From contig JAFIHG010000056.1 of NCBI GenBank assembly GCA_017848795.1, positions 1-34,332 of the forward strand: a stretch of DNA of 34,332 nt, in the 5' to 3' direction. The stretch comes from Candidatus Nanopelagicales bacterium. GTDB lineage: Bacteria > Actinomycetota > Actinomycetes > S36-B12 > CAIYMF01. The notes under the pieces were generated by a model. It ran no database searches. It saw only the letters and a program-made list of their open reading frames with translations, and was not told where the DNA came from. Below, piece by piece: positions 23,782-31,435 of the stretch. The position numbers and the translations under genes are program-made. Numbering within the stretch: the first letter of the stretch is position 1; every line of letters begins with the position of its first letter.

Positions 23782-24142
23782 GTGGGCCACGCTGCGGGTC
23801 GTACCGCGCGTCGAGCGCGGCGAGTTCGTCAACGTCGCCGTGCTGGTCTACAGCCGGCCGCTGCAGTTCCTCGGGCTGCGCGTCACCGACGACCTCGAAC
23901 GCGCCCGCGCGCTGCACCCGGGCCTCGACGTCGCGGCGGTACGCCGGCACCTCCAGCGCGTGGCGCAGCTGTGCGACGGTGACCCCGGCGCGGGCGAGAA
24001 CGCCGCCCGCTCCGCCGGCGAGCGGTTCCGGTGGCTTGTCGCCCCGCGCAGCACCGTCGTGCAGCCCTCCCCGGTGCACACCGGTCTGACCGACGACCCG
24101 GACGGCGCGCTCGCGGACCTGTACGCGCGGATGGTCGCCTGA
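23765..24142 (+). CDS. DUF3037-family protein
   Basis: A 125-residue protein of the DUF3037 group: EWATLRVVPRVERGEFVNVAVLVYSRPLQFLGLRV (residues 6-40) is the family core, with a second half containing LFWRWLV-like and VQPSPVHTGLTDDPDGALADLY sequences. No catalytic motif is known. It starts at GTG within the end of the HipA-like gene (17-base overlap), so the two are translationally coupled and likely work together. The tight pairing is recurrent in bacteria to my knowledge. The role is unknown; a binding or regulatory partner of the kinase is a reasonable guess. Confidence 0.85.
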   Translation: MPQPYEWATLRVVPRVERGEFVNVAVLVYSRPLQFLGLRVTDDLERARALHPGLDVAAVRRHLQRVAQLCDGDPGAGENAARSAGERFRWLVAPRSTVVQPSPVHTGLTDDPDGALADLYARMVA

Positions 24143-24149
24143 CGCGCCC

Positions 24150-25208
24150 TCAGGCGGCGCGCAGCAGTACGGCGTACAGCGTCAGGCCGGGCCCGAACGC
24201 GAGCGCCACCACGTGGTCACCCGGCTCGGGGCGCCGCCGACGTTGCAGCTCCTCGAGGACGAGCAGCACGGTCGCCGACGAGCAGTTCCCGTGGTCGCGC
24301 AGCACGTCGCGAGAGACGGTCAGCTCCGCCTCGTCCAGCCCGAGCCGGTCGCGTACGACATCGAGGATGCGCGGGCCGCCGGGGTGCACCGCCCAACCGG
24401 CGACGTCCCCGATCGAGAGCCGGTGCGCGCCCAGCAACGTCTCGACGGCGCCGCGTACGTGCGTCGCCAGTACGTCGGGCACCTCCCGCGACAATCCCAT
24501 CCGGAAGCCGAGGTCGGTCACGTCCCAGGTCATGTGGCCGGCCGACGCGACATCGGTGACGGCACGCACGTCGCGTACGGCGAACCCGTGGCCGCCGGGC
24601 CGGAGCACCACCGCCGCGGCCGCGTCGCTGAACAGCGCGTGGGACACGACCTGCTCGGTGTCCACCCGCTCGCCCTGCTCGGCACCGGGTTGCACGTGCA
24701 GGCTCGTCAGCTCGAGGCAGAGCAGCACCGCGGCCCGGCCCCGGTTCGCCACGAAGTCCGCGACCGCGCCGAGCCCGGGCAGGGCGGCGTAACAGCCCAT
24801 GTGCCCGACGAACAGGCGCTGCACGTCGGCGGCCATCCCGACGTCACGGGCGAGCAGCACGTCCAGGCCGGGGGTCGCGTAGCCGGTGCACGAGACGGCC
24901 GCGAACAGTCCCACCTCGGCAGGTTCGACCCCGGCCCGGTCCAGCGCGTCGCAGACGGCCTCCTTGCCGAGCGGGAGGGCCTCGCGCAGGTAGCGCTGCA
25001 TCCGCTGGGCGGTCGACCAGCGCGAGCAGTCCTCGACGAGCGGGTTCACCACGGCGTGGCGGCGGTCGACGCCGACCGAGCCGAAGAGCTTGTGCGCCAA
25101 CCGGTTCCCGCCGTAGTGGGCGTCGAAGAACCCGGCCCACAGGGCGTCCTGGCGGACCGGCTCCGGCAGTGCGTGCGCGCTGCCGGCGAGCACCGCGGCA
25201 CCGCTCAC
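24150..25208 (-). CDS. Type III polyketide synthase (chalcone-synthase family)
   Basis: A 352-residue ketosynthase that extends an acyl-CoA starter with malonyl-CoA and releases a cyclised product. The catalytic triad is intact: Cys139 (VGHMGCYAALPG), His275 (WAVHPGGPRIL) and Asn308 (DHGNCSSATVLLVLEEL). The sequence SCTGYATPGLDVLLA is typical of the bacterial group. The product class cannot be read with confidence; bacterial relatives make alkylresorcinols, alkylpyrones or phloroglucinols. Its GTG overlaps the flavoprotein stop codon in a GTGA overlap, so it is the last gene of the coupled trio. Confidence 0.94.
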   Translation of the reverse strand: MSGAAVLAGSAHALPEPVRQDALWAGFFDAHYGGNRLAHKLFGSVGVDRRHAVVNPLVEDCSRWSTAQRMQRYLREALPLGKEAVCDALDRAGVEPAEVGLFAAVSCTGYATPGLDVLLARDVGMAADVQRLFVGHMGCYAALPGLGAVADFVANRGRAAVLLCLELTSLHVQPGAEQGERVDTEQVVSHALFSDAAAAVVLRPGGHGFAVRDVRAVTDVASAGHMTWDVTDLGFRMGLSREVPDVLATHVRGAVETLLGAHRLSIGDVAGWAVHPGGPRILDVVRDRLGLDEAELTVSRDVLRDHGNCSSATVLLVLEELQRRRRPEPGDHVVALAFGPGLTLYAVLLRAA

Positions 25209-26365
25209 CACCGCGCCACCTGCTCCGGATCCTCCCCCAGCGCCGCGGTGCCGAGCCAGTCCGCACAGACATCGGAGGTGGCCGGCTGCAGCGAGCCGCA
25301 GCGGGCATCGCGGTACAGGCGCTCGAGCGGGTGCCCGCGCCGGGTCGCGGAGGTCCCCGCCGCCTCGAGCAGCGACGCCGCGACCTCCATCGCGGTCTGC
25401 CCGGCGGTGAGCTTGGCACGCCACACCCAGCGGTTGGTGAGCGCGTCGCCGGGCGCCGCGTCGACCCGGCGCGCCGCCTCGAGCACCACCAGCCGCGCCG
25501 CCGCGACCGCCGCGTCCGCACGTCCCAGCCGCGCGCGTACGGCCGGCAGCCGCCCCAGGCCGCGGGTCTGCGTGTGGGCGACGCAGGCGTCGATGCACGC
25601 CTGGGCGACCCCGACGTACACCGCGGCGTAGCTCGCGACGAGCCACTGCGGCATCGCCTGCGCCAGCCCCACGGCGAGACCCTCGATGCCGCCGAGCAGC
25701 GCGTCGGCCGGGACCAGGCAGTCCAGGTGCAGGTCGTGGCTCGCGGTGGCACGCATCCCGAGCGCGTCCCAGGTCGGCTCGACCGTGATGCCCGGCCCGG
25801 CGGGCACCAGGAACTGCGACACCCGCGGCTCTCCGGGATCCGCGGTACGCGCGGCGACGAGGTAGGCGTCGGCGTGCCCGGCGCCGGAGACGAAGGTCTT
25901 CGCGCCGCGGATGCGGTAGCCGCCCTCGACCGGGGCGTACGTCGTGGTCAGCTCCGAGAGCCGGGACCCGGCGCCGCGCTCGCTCATCGCCACGGCGTAG
26001 AGCGCCCCGCCCGCCGCCGCGCGCAGGATCCGGTCGCGCGCGGCGAAGAACGACTCGGGCACGCCGAGCGCGCGGGCCACCTCCTCCGGTACGCCGGCGA
26101 GCGCCCCGGTGACGGACGCGTGCATGTTGAAGATCAGCGCGCTGGCGCCGTTGCCGGAACCGAGGACCAGCGCCACGTCGGCGTAGTCACGGAAGGTTCC
26201 GCCCATCCCGCCCAGGCGGGTCGGCACCATCAGCCCGGTCAGGCCGCACTGCCGGAGGTCGGCGAGGTCGCCGGCCGGGTAGGAGCCGTCGCGGTCGTAG
26301 TCCGCGGCCCGCTGCGCCATGCGCGGGGCGAGCGCGCGTGCCTGCTCCAGACCCGGACCGCTCAC
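25205..26365 (-). CDS. Acyl-CoA-dehydrogenase-fold flavoprotein
   Basis: A 386-residue flavin protein. The helical N-terminal domain (1-110), the FAD-binding beta domain (AVAMSERGAGSRLSELTTTYAP and GAKTFVSGAGHADAYLVAARTADPG, about 125-175) and the C-terminal helical domain are all present. The usual Glu-containing YEGT motif of acyl-CoA dehydrogenases is absent. The C-terminus instead reads PLERLYRDARCGSLQPATS, like the branch (PF08028 type) that includes flavin-dependent monooxygenases such as DszC. A hydroxylating or dehydrogenating step on the polyketide product is therefore possible. The GTG overlaps the methyltransferase stop (GTGA) and the PKS start overlaps its own stop. Confidence 0.85.
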   Translation of the reverse strand: MSGPGLEQARALAPRMAQRAADYDRDGSYPAGDLADLRQCGLTGLMVPTRLGGMGGTFRDYADVALVLGSGNGASALIFNMHASVTGALAGVPEEVARALGVPESFFAARDRILRAAAGGALYAVAMSERGAGSRLSELTTTYAPVEGGYRIRGAKTFVSGAGHADAYLVAARTADPGEPRVSQFLVPAGPGITVEPTWDALGMRATASHDLHLDCLVPADALLGGIEGLAVGLAQAMPQWLVASYAAVYVGVAQACIDACVAHTQTRGLGRLPAVRARLGRADAAVAAARLVVLEAARRVDAAPGDALTNRWVWRAKLTAGQTAMEVAASLLEAAGTSATRRGHPLERLYRDARCGSLQPATSDVCADWLGTAALGEDPEQVARW

Positions 26366-27072
26366 GCCGTCTTCACCCCGCAGCCCTGGAACAGCACCGC
26401 GAGCGATCGGGTGGGCACGAGCCGTGCGGCCGGGGCCCGCCCGAGCAGCCAGCGCACAGCGCTGCCGACCTCGAGCCGGATCCCTCGCAACCGCAAGGGG
26501 ATTCCCGCCTCGCCCGCAGCCCGTACGAGACGCGCGGGGTCGACGAACAACGACGGGTCGTGGATGCCGGGCGGCGCCAGGCCCGGGATCCGCTCGGCGA
26601 GCTCCACCACCAGCAGCCGCGCCAGCCAGGTGTCGGCGATGGTGTCGAGGACCAGCCGCCCACCGGGGCGCAGCACCCGCGCCGCCTCCTGCACGACGCG
26701 CACCGGGTCGGCGACGTGCTCGAGGATCTCGCCGGCCACGACGACCTCGGCGGTGGCGTCGGCGAGCGGCAGCCGGGTGACGTCGCCACGCACCGGTCGT
26801 ACGCCGCGGGCGCGCGCCTGCAGCAGCGCGGTGGTCGTCAGGTCGACCCCGACGTGCTCGTACCCGAGCCGCCGCGCGTGCGGCGCCATCAGCCCGCCAC
26901 CGCACCCCAGGTCGGCCAGCACCGTTCCGGGGCGGGGTGCCGGTGGGATCAACTCGGCCCGGGCCGCCGCGATCCAGTGCAGCATCGCGAACGAGCCGCG
27001 CGGCTTCCACCACTCGGCGGCCAGGTCGTCGTACTGCCCGAGGTCGTTGCGAGGACGTACGAGCGCCGGCAC
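26362..27072 (-). CDS. UbiG-like SAM-dependent methyltransferase
   Basis: A 236-residue class I methyltransferase. The N-terminus YDDLAAEWWKPRGSFAMLHWIA is typical of ubiquinone-type O-methyltransferases, and motif I is VLADLGCGGGLMAP (51-64). The acidic residue after strand 2 is in VGVDLTTTALLQAR, motif post-I in GDVTRLPLADATAEVVVAGEILEHV. It probably methylates a phenolic hydroxyl of the polyketide product; that is inferred from the neighbours. It is the first gene of the minus-strand trio with GTG start at 27072, and divergent from the UbiA gene 66 bases away. Confidence 0.85.
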   Translation of the reverse strand: MPALVRPRNDLGQYDDLAAEWWKPRGSFAMLHWIAAARAELIPPAPRPGTVLADLGCGGGLMAPHARRLGYEHVGVDLTTTALLQARARGVRPVRGDVTRLPLADATAEVVVAGEILEHVADPVRVVQEAARVLRPGGRLVLDTIADTWLARLLVVELAERIPGLAPPGIHDPSLFVDPARLVRAAGEAGIPLRLRGIRLEVGSAVRWLLGRAPAARLVPTRSLAVLFQGCGVKTA

Positions 27073-27138
27073 CGTTCGAGCCTGCCACAGGAGCGCCGGA
27101 AGCGATCGTCGGAGCGCGCGCTGCGCCAGACTCGTCGG

Positions 27139-27987
27139 ATGGCGCTGCGTACCGGTCGTGCGACCCGCCGCCGGGTGCTGCTCGGGCTGGTCGTCGGCTC
27201 CCACCCCGGACCGACGCTCGTCGTCACCGCCGTCATCGCCGCACTGGCCCGCTCGGCGGGACGGTCCTGGTCCGGCACCGCCTGGGTCGCTGCCGCCGTC
27301 CTCGCCGGTCAGCTCGCGATCGGCTGGTGCAACGACGCCCGCGACGCCTCGCGGGACCGGGTCGCCGGGCGCGCCGAGAAGCCGACGGTGCGCGGCTGGG
27401 TCGGCGCCCGCTCGCTCGGCATCGCGGCTGTGCTCGCCGGGCTCGCCTGCGTACCGCTGTCGCTCGTGGCAGCCGGCCCGGTGGGCGGCGCGGCGCACCT
27501 GTGCGCCGTCGGGTCGGCGCTCGCGTACGACCTCTGGCTCAAGACGACGCTCGCCTCGATCCTCCCGTGGGTGGTGTCGTTCGGGACGGTGCCGGCGTTC
27601 GTGACGTACGGGCTGGAACCGGCTGCTGCGCCAGCGCTGTGGGCGGTCACGGTCGGGGCGCTGCTGGGGGCCGGTGCGCACCTGGCCAACTCGGCCCGCG
27701 ACATCGCGGGCGACCGGGCCGCCCACGCCACCGGCCTGGCAGCGGCGCTCGGCGCCGGCACCTCACGCCTGCTCGCGGTCCTCTGCCTGCTGGCGGCGAC
27801 CGGCCTGCTGCTCGCGCAGCTGCCGCTGGGCTGGCCGGTGCGGGTCGTCGCGTTCGCCGTACTCGGCGCGGGCGCTCTGGCGGCCGCGCGGTGGCAGGCA
27901 GGCCACCGGCTCTTCGAGGCGATCCTGCTGCTGGCCGTGCTGGACGTCGCGCTGCTCGTCGCCGCCGGGGCGCGCGTCGTGGCCTGA
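27139..27987 (+). CDS. UbiA-family prenyltransferase
   Basis: A 282-residue membrane prenyltransferase with about eight or nine hydrophobic helices. The first Asp-rich motif is NDARDASRD at 65-73; the second is NSARDIAGDRAAH near residue 185. These coordinate the magnesium-pyrophosphate of the isoprenyl donor. Divergent from the methyltransferase-flavoprotein-PKS trio, it could attach an isoprenyl group to the polyketide core. A link to that trio is inferred from position only. The ATG start has no clear Shine-Dalgarno sequence; CAGACT lies at -12 to -7, which may be a weak -10 box. Confidence 0.9.
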   Translation: MALRTGRATRRRVLLGLVVGSHPGPTLVVTAVIAALARSAGRSWSGTAWVAAAVLAGQLAIGWCNDARDASRDRVAGRAEKPTVRGWVGARSLGIAAVLAGLACVPLSLVAAGPVGGAAHLCAVGSALAYDLWLKTTLASILPWVVSFGTVPAFVTYGLEPAAAPALWAVTVGALLGAGAHLANSARDIAGDRAAHATGLAAALGAGTSRLLAVLCLLAATGLLLAQLPLGWPVRVVAFAVLGAGALAAARWQAGHRLFEAILLLAVLDVALLVAAGARVVA

Positions 27988-28004
27988 CCGGCGGCCGCGC
28001 GACC

Positions 28005-28604
28005 TCAGCCGTCCGCGACCAGCAGCAGCGTCTTGGTGCCCGGACCCCACTTGTCCTCGGAGGTGAAGGTCACCCCCGTCGACGCGCCGGCGCCGAGGTC
28101 GGTGACGGTCGCGGTGAGCCGGGCGAGGGGCGCGCCGTCGACGTACAGGAACATCGTCAGGTGTCCGCTGCGCGCCTTCTTCGCGCCGTTGGTGACCGTC
28201 GCCTCCATCCCGATCACTCCGCCGGTGTTCGTGATGCGCCAGTTGCCGACGTGCCACTTCTTGGAGGTCTGCTGGCTGCTCGCTGGCGCCGGGGGGAAGT
28301 CTCCTGTGGCGGTCGGAGACTGGCTCGGCGACCCCGATGGGGACCGGCTCGGCGTCACCGAGGGCGAGGGCCCCGACGGGCTCGGGGTGGTGCCGGACGG
28401 TGTCGGTACGACGGGGACGCCGCCGTTGGTGCCGGTCGTCGCGGCGCCGCCGCGGTCGCGCAGCGCCCACACCGCGCCCAGCAGCAGCCCGATGACCCCG
28501 GCCACCAACAACGCGGCCAGTGCGACGACGACGAACGAGGGACCGCTCCCGCGCCGCGGGGGATCGACGTGACCAGCGCCGGGCAGCAGCGAGTCGTCGT
28601 CCAC
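28005..28604 (-). CDS. Membrane-anchored protein with Ser/Pro linker and surface domain
   Basis: A 199-residue protein with no recognised family. Residues 1-22 are cytosolic, 24-46 form one transmembrane helix, and 52-110 form a Pro/Ser/Thr-rich extracytoplasmic linker with repeated SPS and PSG units. The last 85 residues (WRITNTGGVIGMEATVTNGAKKARSG ... FLYVDGAPLARLTATV ... GVTFTS) resemble a small beta-sandwich of the FxLYD/CARDB kind. The start is GTG. It lies 15 bases after the lipoprotein gene, so it is the probable last gene of the regulator-kinase-lipoprotein operon. Function is unknown. Confidence 0.8.
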   Translation of the reverse strand: MDDDSLLPGAGHVDPPRRGSGPSFVVVALAALLVAGVIGLLLGAVWALRDRGGAATTGTNGGVPVVPTPSGTTPSPSGPSPSVTPSRSPSGSPSQSPTATGDFPPAPASSQQTSKKWHVGNWRITNTGGVIGMEATVTNGAKKARSGHLTMFLYVDGAPLARLTATVTDLGAGASTGVTFTSEDKWGPGTKTLLLVADG

Positions 28605-28619
28605 CCGAGCGACACTACG

Positions 28620-29261
28620 TCACGAGCGCTGTGCGGTCGGTGAGGCCGAACTGTGCAACTGCTGCGCGAGCGCGCTGCTCGGACGCTGCAGCGAGACGTA
28701 GGCCGACCGGGTCGCCGGGCCCTCCAGGACCCGCCCGTCGGGCGCCGGCACCGAGACCGGGGATCCCTCCGGGTCGGTGAACGCCACCGCGGACGCCCCG
28801 ACGCCGGTCAGCGTCAGCACCACCTGGCCGAGCAGCAGCGGCTGCTCGGTGGGCGGCAGCGCGCCGAAGGACGGCGCCAGCCGTACGGTCACCGGCTCGC
28901 CCTGCGCGACGACCTCGGCCGGGTCTGCGGCGCTGACGAGCAGCGCCCCGCCGACCGGATCGGCCACCAGCGAGCGGGCGGTTCCCTCGAGTTCGACCGG
29001 CCCGGCGGCGAGCCGCTTGAGGACCTCCGCGACGGTCACGGGGGTCGGCGAGCGGTCGCGTTCACCGACCAGCACGTCGTCCGCGACGAACCAGTACTCG
29101 ATCATCCGGCCCGTCGTTGCCGGCGCTGGCGGCGCGGTCGCCGTCGCGATGCCGTCGACCGGCTGGGCGCTCTCCTGCAGCGGTACGCCGCAGCCGGCGA
29201 CCGCGAGCAGCAGCGCCAGCGCGCCGGCGACGAATGCCCCCCGCGCCGGCCGCCGGCTCAT
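28620..29261 (-). CDS. GerMN-type lipoprotein
   Basis: A 213-residue lipoprotein. The lipobox is AVAGC with lipidated Cys24 after a basic N-terminus and hydrophobic helix. Residues about 50-180 resemble a GerMN domain: MIEYWFVADDVLVGERDR near 52, PVTVAEVLKRLAAGP near 73, and a GQVVLTLTGV stretch near 145. The tail is Ser/Ala-rich. The ATG overlaps the kinase stop codon by four bases. In mtrA-mtrB-lpqB the lipoprotein LpqB also has a GerMN domain, but is about 580 residues with a beta-propeller; this one lacks that. A sensor accessory role is inferred. Confidence 0.85.
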   Translation of the reverse strand: MSRRPARGAFVAGALALLLAVAGCGVPLQESAQPVDGIATATAPPAPATTGRMIEYWFVADDVLVGERDRSPTPVTVAEVLKRLAAGPVELEGTARSLVADPVGGALLVSAADPAEVVAQGEPVTVRLAPSFGALPPTEQPLLLGQVVLTLTGVGASAVAFTDPEGSPVSVPAPDGRVLEGPATRSAYVSLQRPSSALAQQLHSSASPTAQRS

Positions 29262-30595
29262 GCCGGCGCCCCGGGCAGCTGCAGCGTGAAGCGGGCACCG
29301 CCGGCGGGTGAGCCGCTCACCGACAGGTGGGCCCCGATGGCGGCGCCCTGCTCGCTGGCGATCGCCAGTCCCAGCCCGGCACCGTCACGGGACGCGGACG
29401 GAGCGGAGCCGACGCCGCGTACGAACGGCTCGAAGAGGCGTTCGACGGCGTCCGGCGGCACTCCCGGTCCGGCGTCATCGACGTGCACCAGGACCGCATC
29501 GGGGCTCTGCTCGATGCACACTTCCTGCAGCCCGCCGCCGTGCTTGGCGGCGTTGTCGAGCAGGTTGGCGAGCACCCGCTCGACGCGGCGCGCCTCGGTA
29601 CGCACCATCGGGCGGTCACCGCGCAGCAGCTCGGCTGGCAGGCCGCGCGCGACGAGCAGCGCCTCGACCAGCTCGCCGAGGTCGGTCACCTCCAGCTGCA
29701 CGGGTGCTGCCGGGCTGACGCTGCCGAGCTCGAGCAGGTCGACGAGGGTCTGCGAAAGCCGCCGCGCCTGGCCGACCAGGCCCGCCACCAGCGCCGCGTC
29801 CCGCGGGGGCATGGCGACGCGGTGGGCGTCGAGCAGCTCGGCGGTTCCCAGGACGGTGGTGACGGGGGAGCGCAGCTCGTGCCCGACGTTGGCGACGAAG
29901 CGCCGCTCGCGGCCGATGCGCTGCTGGACCGCGTCGGCCATGTCGTTGAAGGCGGTGCTGATCGGGTCGAGGTCCGGGTCGCCGGTCGCATCGAGGCGTA
30001 CGGCGAGGTCGCCGTCCGCGATGCGCGTGGCACCGATGCCCAGCGAGCGCAGCGGACGCATCACCCGGCCGCTGGCGTACCAGCCGAGCAGCGCCCCGAT
30101 GATGCCCGCCAGCCCGACCAGCCCGCCCAGCAGCCACGTCGCCGCCCGGAAGGAGGTGTCCAGGTCCACGATCGGGAACAGTTCGAGATAGACGCTGCTG
30201 CGGCTGGCGAACGCGACACCGAAGAACGGCTGGCCGTCGATCGCGAACCGCTGCTGCGCGGCACCGGTGTCCATCGCCTGGTCGAGCAGCGAGCGTGGCA
30301 GGTCCGAGGGCGAGACGGTGACCCCGCGGGTGAACCAGGTGCCGTCGACCTTCGCCAGCGCCTGCGACTGGCCGACGGCCGGCACCGCGGCGAGCGCGTC
30401 GCCCGGCGCGGTCCCCGCCTCCACCTGCGCGCTCACCGCGCGCGCGTCGAGCAGCGCCCGCGTGAGTGCCGTGGACTCGCGCTGGGAGAGCAGATAGCTG
30501 CGCGCGAACAGGAACGCCACGCTCGAGACGATCACCGCGACGACCAGCGACAGCAGCGCGAAGGTCAGGACGACCCGGGACCGCAGACCGAGCAC
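29258..30595 (-). CDS. Sensor histidine kinase (HAMP-HisKA)
   Basis: A 445-residue kinase. Helix 1 spans about 8-31, an extracytoplasmic loop 32-152, helix 2 about 153-175, a HAMP domain near 176-228, and the HisKA box FVANVGHELRSPVTTVLG with phosphorylated His239. The N-box is NLLDNAAKH, the G1 box DDAGPGVPPDAVERLFEPF, the G2 box DGAGLGLAIA. The start is GTG, seven bases after the regulator stop codon. With the GerMN lipoprotein overlapping its end, the three form one operon. The signal is unknown; envelope stress is plausible given the lipoprotein. Confidence 0.93.
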   Translation of the reverse strand: MLGLRSRVVLTFALLSLVVAVIVSSVAFLFARSYLLSQRESTALTRALLDARAVSAQVEAGTAPGDALAAVPAVGQSQALAKVDGTWFTRGVTVSPSDLPRSLLDQAMDTGAAQQRFAIDGQPFFGVAFASRSSVYLELFPIVDLDTSFRAATWLLGGLVGLAGIIGALLGWYASGRVMRPLRSLGIGATRIADGDLAVRLDATGDPDLDPISTAFNDMADAVQQRIGRERRFVANVGHELRSPVTTVLGTAELLDAHRVAMPPRDAALVAGLVGQARRLSQTLVDLLELGSVSPAAPVQLEVTDLGELVEALLVARGLPAELLRGDRPMVRTEARRVERVLANLLDNAAKHGGGLQEVCIEQSPDAVLVHVDDAGPGVPPDAVERLFEPFVRGVGSAPSASRDGAGLGLAIASEQGAAIGAHLSVSGSPAGGARFTLQLPGAPA

Positions 30596-30602
30596 GCAGC
30601 CA

Positions 30603-31283
30603 TCACGCCTTGAGCCGGTAGCCGAACCCGCGCACCGTCACGAGGTGCTCCGGCTCGGCCGGATCTCTCTCGATCTTGCTGCGCAGCCGGTAGATGAGGT
30701 TGTCCACGATCCGGCCGTCCCCCGCGTGCTGGTAGCCCCACACCCGCTTGAGCAGGTCGTCGCGCGACAGCACCCGCTCCCGCGCGGCCATCAGCTCGTG
30801 CAGCACCTTGAACTCGGTGCGGGACAGCGCGATGGTCGCGCCGCGCACCGACACCACGGCGGTGTCCAGGCTGAGCACGAACGGGCCGCACTCGAGGGTC
30901 TGCTCGGGCTCGTCGGTCACCGTCGTGCGCCGGATCTGGGCGCGGATGCGCGCGAGCAGCTCCTTGGTCACGAACGGCTTCGTGACGTAGTCGTCCGCCC
31001 CGGCTTCCAGGCCGGCGACCACGTCGTGGCTGTCGGTCTGGGCGGTGACGACGATGATCGGTACGCGGCTGGACCCGCGCAGGGTCCGGATGACGTCCAG
31101 GCCCTGGATCCCGGGCAGGCGCAGGTCGACAAGGATCACGTCGGCGGCCTCGTCGAGCGCCATGACGAGCGCCTTCTCCCCGCTGTCGGACTCGAGGACC
31201 TCGTACCCCTCGTCCTCGAGTGCGACGCGGAGCACCATTCGGATGTCGGGGTCGTCCTCGACGAGCATGACGGAGCGCGGCAC
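30603..31283 (-). CDS. OmpR-family response regulator
   Basis: A 226-residue regulator. The receiver domain has Asp10/Asp11, phosphoacceptor Asp53 (VDLRLPGIQG), Thr80 and Lys102. The C-terminal winged helix covers about 130-226 (LSRTEFKVLHELMAARERVLSRDDLLKRVWG ... VDNLIYRLRSKIERDP ... VTVRGFGYRL). The paired kinase follows by seven bases. Start GTG; no Shine-Dalgarno sequence is present and a -10 box lies at -12 to -7, so the message is probably leaderless. It is not clearly MtrA: local sequences differ, for instance VEDDPDIRMVL in place of VVDDDASLAEML. Confidence 0.94.
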   Translation of the reverse strand: MPRSVMLVEDDPDIRMVLRVALEDEGYEVLESDSGEKALVMALDEAADVILVDLRLPGIQGLDVIRTLRGSSRVPIIVVTAQTDSHDVVAGLEAGADDYVTKPFVTKELLARIRAQIRRTTVTDEPEQTLECGPFVLSLDTAVVSVRGATIALSRTEFKVLHELMAARERVLSRDDLLKRVWGYQHAGDGRIVDNLIYRLRSKIERDPAEPEHLVTVRGFGYRLKA

Positions 31284-31289
31284 GGGACC

Positions 31290-31295
31290 ATTACA
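31290..31295 (-). promoter_or_regulatory. -10 box for the regulator-kinase operon
   Basis: On the minus strand this reads TGTAAT, five of six to TATAAT, exactly at -12 to -7 from the GTG start. It supports a leaderless message. No clear -35 box is visible. Confidence 0.55.
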
Positions 31296-31373
31296 CCCGA
31301 CCCGGCGTCCGGAACCCTCCGCGGTCGCGCTGCGTCACCTGGAGGGGACCGAACTGTGACAGAACTACGACAG

Positions 31374-31392
31374 GGCCGGCCTTCATCCGGCC
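31374..31392 (+). promoter_or_regulatory. Hairpin in the gpgS leader
   Basis: GGCCGG (31374-31379) pairs with CCGGCC (31387-31392) around a seven-base loop. Downstream of it CCTCC (31394-31398) and CTCCC (31414-31418) can each pair with GGAGG of the ribosome binding site (31425-31429). A structured, possibly regulated leader is suggested, but no known riboswitch is recognised. Confidence 0.4.
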
Positions 31393-31424
31393 GCCTCCAT
31401 GGGAGATGCTGTCCTCCCCGGAAC

Positions 31425-31434
31425 GGAGGTGATC
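31425..31434 (+). promoter_or_regulatory. Exceptionally strong ribosome binding site for gpgS
   Basis: GGAGGTGATC is a ten-base perfect complement to the anti-Shine-Dalgarno end of 16S rRNA. The ATG follows at 31436. Most genes here lack any such site, so this is strong translation, perhaps controlled by leader pairing. Confidence 0.85.
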
Positions 31435-31435
31435 C

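Noticed and set aside
24213-25631. Plus-strand open frame opposite the polyketide synthase and flavoprotein
   Set aside because: The minus strand carries an intact catalytic triad and FAD-domain motifs. The plus-strand product has no recognisable domain.
25169-27604. Very long plus-strand open frame of about 800 codons
   Set aside because: It crosses the antisense of three genes and enters the UbiA gene in the wrong frame. It has no domain content.
28620-31283. Assignment as mtrA-mtrB-lpqB
   Set aside because: The lipoprotein is 213 residues and lacks the beta-propeller of LpqB, and the regulator's receiver sequence differs from MtrA.
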